This document shows, one piece after another, positions 62,666 through 64,000 of a stretch of DNA of 64,000 bases (positions are counted from its first letter, which is position 1; the number at the start of each line of letters is the position of its first letter). Below the pieces are notes generated by a model, which was given only the letters and a program-made list of their open reading frames with translations, did not search any database and was not told the DNA's origin. This DNA comes from Hyphomicrobiales bacterium (GTDB taxonomy: Bacteria; Pseudomonadota; Alphaproteobacteria; Rhizobiales; Rhizobiaceae): contig UCIT01000001.1 in the NCBI GenBank assembly GCA_900472625.1, positions 1 to 64,000 on the forward strand, written 5' to 3'. Position numbers and translations under genes: made by a program.

Positions 62666-63769
62666 TCAGGCGGCAGCTTTGCTCTTCGCTGCTTCCCGTT
62701 CGCGAATGCCCTCACGCACAAGCGGCAGGACATACCGGCCGTAATCCACCGCATCGTTGTAGTTGTCGTAGCCTCGGATCGAGATCAGGTCTGCGCCAAG
62801 GTCGATGTAATCGAGGATCGAGTCAGCAATGGTCCTCGGCGAACCAACGAGAGCGGTGGTCGCGCCGCTGGCATTGGTGGCGGTGACTGTCGGATACCAA
62901 AGGGCGCGATCATGCACATCGCCTCGTTTGGCGATGTCGAGTAGTCGCTGTGAGCCGACATTCGCCGGAGCTGCTGCATTGACCGGAGCGCGATGCAGGC
63001 CCTTCTGGCGGTTGGCTGTCAATTGGTCCAAAACCTTGTGCGCCTTCTCCCAGGCCAGCTCATCGGTTTCAGCGACGATCGGTCGGAAGGTGACCCAGAT
63101 ACGCGGACGATCCGTCCGTCCGACCTTTGCAGCTTCCGCATAGATACGGTCGATCTGCTGCTTTGTCTCGGCGAGTGGTTCGCCCCACAGGCCAAAGATG
63201 TCGCAGAGCGAGCCGCCGATACGATAGGCGGCATCCGACGAGCCGCCAAGCGAGATCGGGATCAACCCGTTCGTTGGGCGAACGGCGCTGCGGAACTGCT
63301 TGAACTGGTAGTATTTACCGTCGAAATCGAAAGGCTCCTTTGACGTCCATACGAGGCGCAGGATGCGGATATATTCCTCTTGCCGCTCGTAACGCTCTTC
63401 CTTGTTGAAGAAGTCGCCTTCACGGGCCTGCTCTTCGTCACTGCCGCCGGCAATAAAGTGTACGACCACGCGGCCGCCGCTCAATTGGTCGAGCGTGGCA
63501 AGCGACTTGGCGGCAACAGTAGGATAGACGGTGTTGGGGCGCAAGGCGACGATGATCTTGATGTTCTTGGTGTGCGCAAGAACGGTCGCACCAAGCGTGA
63601 AGGGGTCGAAGGAGGAGGACGAGTACGGGATCAGCGTGTAGTTGAAGCCGTAGTCGTCCAGAGCACGCGCGTATCGCTCCAGAAACTGCGGATCCACCGG
63701 TGCATCGGGAATGGGATTTAGATCGTTCGATGCGTTGGGAAAACTGACGCTGATGAATTCCGCGGTCAT
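62666..63769 (-). CDS. SsuD-like alkanesulfonate monooxygenase (luciferase-like)
   Basis: A 367-residue FMNH2-dependent monooxygenase (FNYTLIPYSSSSFDPFTLGATVLA, IIVALRPNTVYPTVAAKSLATLDQLSGGRVVVHFIAGGSDEEQAREGDF). SsuD/MsuD enzymes release sulfite from alkanesulfonates during sulfur starvation, using flavin from SsuE/MsuE. It heads the minus-strand block and is followed by the acyl-CoA-dehydrogenase-like and FMN reductase genes, a typical sulfur-scavenging set. The precise chain length preference is not readable. Confidence 0.86.
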   Translation of the reverse strand: MTAEFISVSFPNASNDLNPIPDAPVDPQFLERYARALDDYGFNYTLIPYSSSSFDPFTLGATVLAHTKNIKIIVALRPNTVYPTVAAKSLATLDQLSGGRVVVHFIAGGSDEEQAREGDFFNKEERYERQEEYIRILRLVWTSKEPFDFDGKYYQFKQFRSAVRPTNGLIPISLGGSSDAAYRIGGSLCDIFGLWGEPLAETKQQIDRIYAEAAKVGRTDRPRIWVTFRPIVAETDELAWEKAHKVLDQLTANRQKGLHRAPVNAAAPANVGSQRLLDIAKRGDVHDRALWYPTVTATNASGATTALVGSPRTIADSILDYIDLGADLISIRGYDNYNDAVDYGRYVLPLVREGIREREAAKSKAAA

Positions 63770-63844
63770 ATGACCTCCTCGAAGTTGTCAATCAATGCCC
63801 TGACCGTAAGACGCGATCGGGCGGCAAGAAAGACAGGTATTTCT

Positions 63845-64000
63845 TTATCTACTCAATCTGTAGAAAATATTGTTCATGACGTCGGCCGGATGAAAACTGG
63901 CGTGATAGTGGACGGGATAAAGGTCGCGAACGGATTGCTCCGATCGCGGCCGGTCTCTCGTCAGGACGCGGGCGACCAGCCGAAACTTGGGGCCACCGTT
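63845..64000 (-). CDS. Unknown protein, C-terminal fragment at window edge
   Basis: The last 51 residues of a minus-strand frame open to the window edge (ending ...HPADVMNNIFYRLSR), with mostly GC-rich third positions. I do not recognise it. It precedes the SsuD-like gene by 75 bases and runs the same way. A plus-strand frame starting near 63889 is also open, so this is not certain. Confidence 0.35.
   Translation of the reverse strand, partial: NGGPKFRLVARVLTRDRPRSEQSVRDLYPVHYHASFHPADVMNNIFYRLSR

Noticed and set aside
1..64000. CRISPR arrays, insertion sequences, tRNA or rRNA genes
   Set aside because: I scanned for regular repeats, transposase motifs and tRNA-like cloverleaf ends and recognised none; a covariance search could still find a missed tRNA.

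Overview
The window is about 60% GC, gene-dense chromosomal or chromid-like DNA from an alphaproteobacterium of the Rhizobium/Agrobacterium group. The main reasons are a rhizobial-type cellulose operon (bcsA-bcsB-bcsZ plus a TPR-like gene), many GntR and LysR regulators beside ABC importers, and a cluster matching families first named from Agrobacterium vitis (Avi_7169 and Avi_7170). I found no rRNA, tRNA, CRISPR array, insertion sequence, phage or plasmid replication gene.

Layout. (1) 1-5000, minus strand: a probable 2,3-dihydroxypropane-1-sulfonate (DHPS) locus. It has an HpsN-type histidinol-dehydrogenase-like enzyme, a zinc alcohol dehydrogenase, a HutC-type GntR repressor and a kinase cut by the window edge, with an SDR upstream. 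(2) 5316-19529: a catabolic island. pxpA and a D-amino-acid transaminase run left. pxpB, pxpC, a GntR regulator, a 2-hydroxyacid dehydrogenase, an M20 amidohydrolase, a second GntR, an M24 pseudo-peptidase and a VOC protein run right. A second M24 enzyme faces them, and then comes a DUF1989 protein, a polar-amino-acid ABC importer and an arginase-family ureohydrolase. Together these suggest uptake and hydrolysis of a cyclic amide or guanidino amino acid. (3) 19684-20637: a GhrA-like reductase. (4) 20674-23789, minus: remains of a MoxR/Bat (VWA-TPR-BatD) operon broken by a nonsense codon, a large deletion and two frameshifts. (5) 24000-31993: a J-domain protein, an ECF sigma/anti-sigma pair, a LysE exporter, ribosomal protein S21, a GST, a three-domain flavin/iron-sulfur oxidoreductase and a LysR regulator. 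(6) 32158-39644, minus: the cellulose operon with a clear terminator. (7) 40128-49483, minus: an aldo/keto reductase, a VOC protein, two AhpD-like proteins, a luciferase-like monooxygenase and a complete peptide-type ABC importer. (8) 49735-55900, minus: a second complete peptide-type ABC importer and a LysR regulator. (9) 56127-56770: two small plus-strand genes. (10) 56816-63769, minus: a gamma-glutamyltransferase homologue, two 2-hydroxyacid dehydrogenases, an FMN reductase, an acyl-CoA-dehydrogenase-like flavoprotein and an SsuD-like monooxygenase, which together look like organosulfur scavenging. The tail of one more gene reaches the right edge.

How the genes work together. Most of the window is scavenging metabolism: importers that bring in amino acids, peptides or small organosulfur or amide compounds, hydrolases that open them, and dehydrogenases or FMNH2 monooxygenases that feed the products into central metabolism, each block under its own GntR or LysR regulator. 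The least understood parts are the M24/M20/DUF1989/ureohydrolase island, which carries a sequence motif shared by its two control regions, and the luciferase-like/AhpD-like cluster with its own importer.
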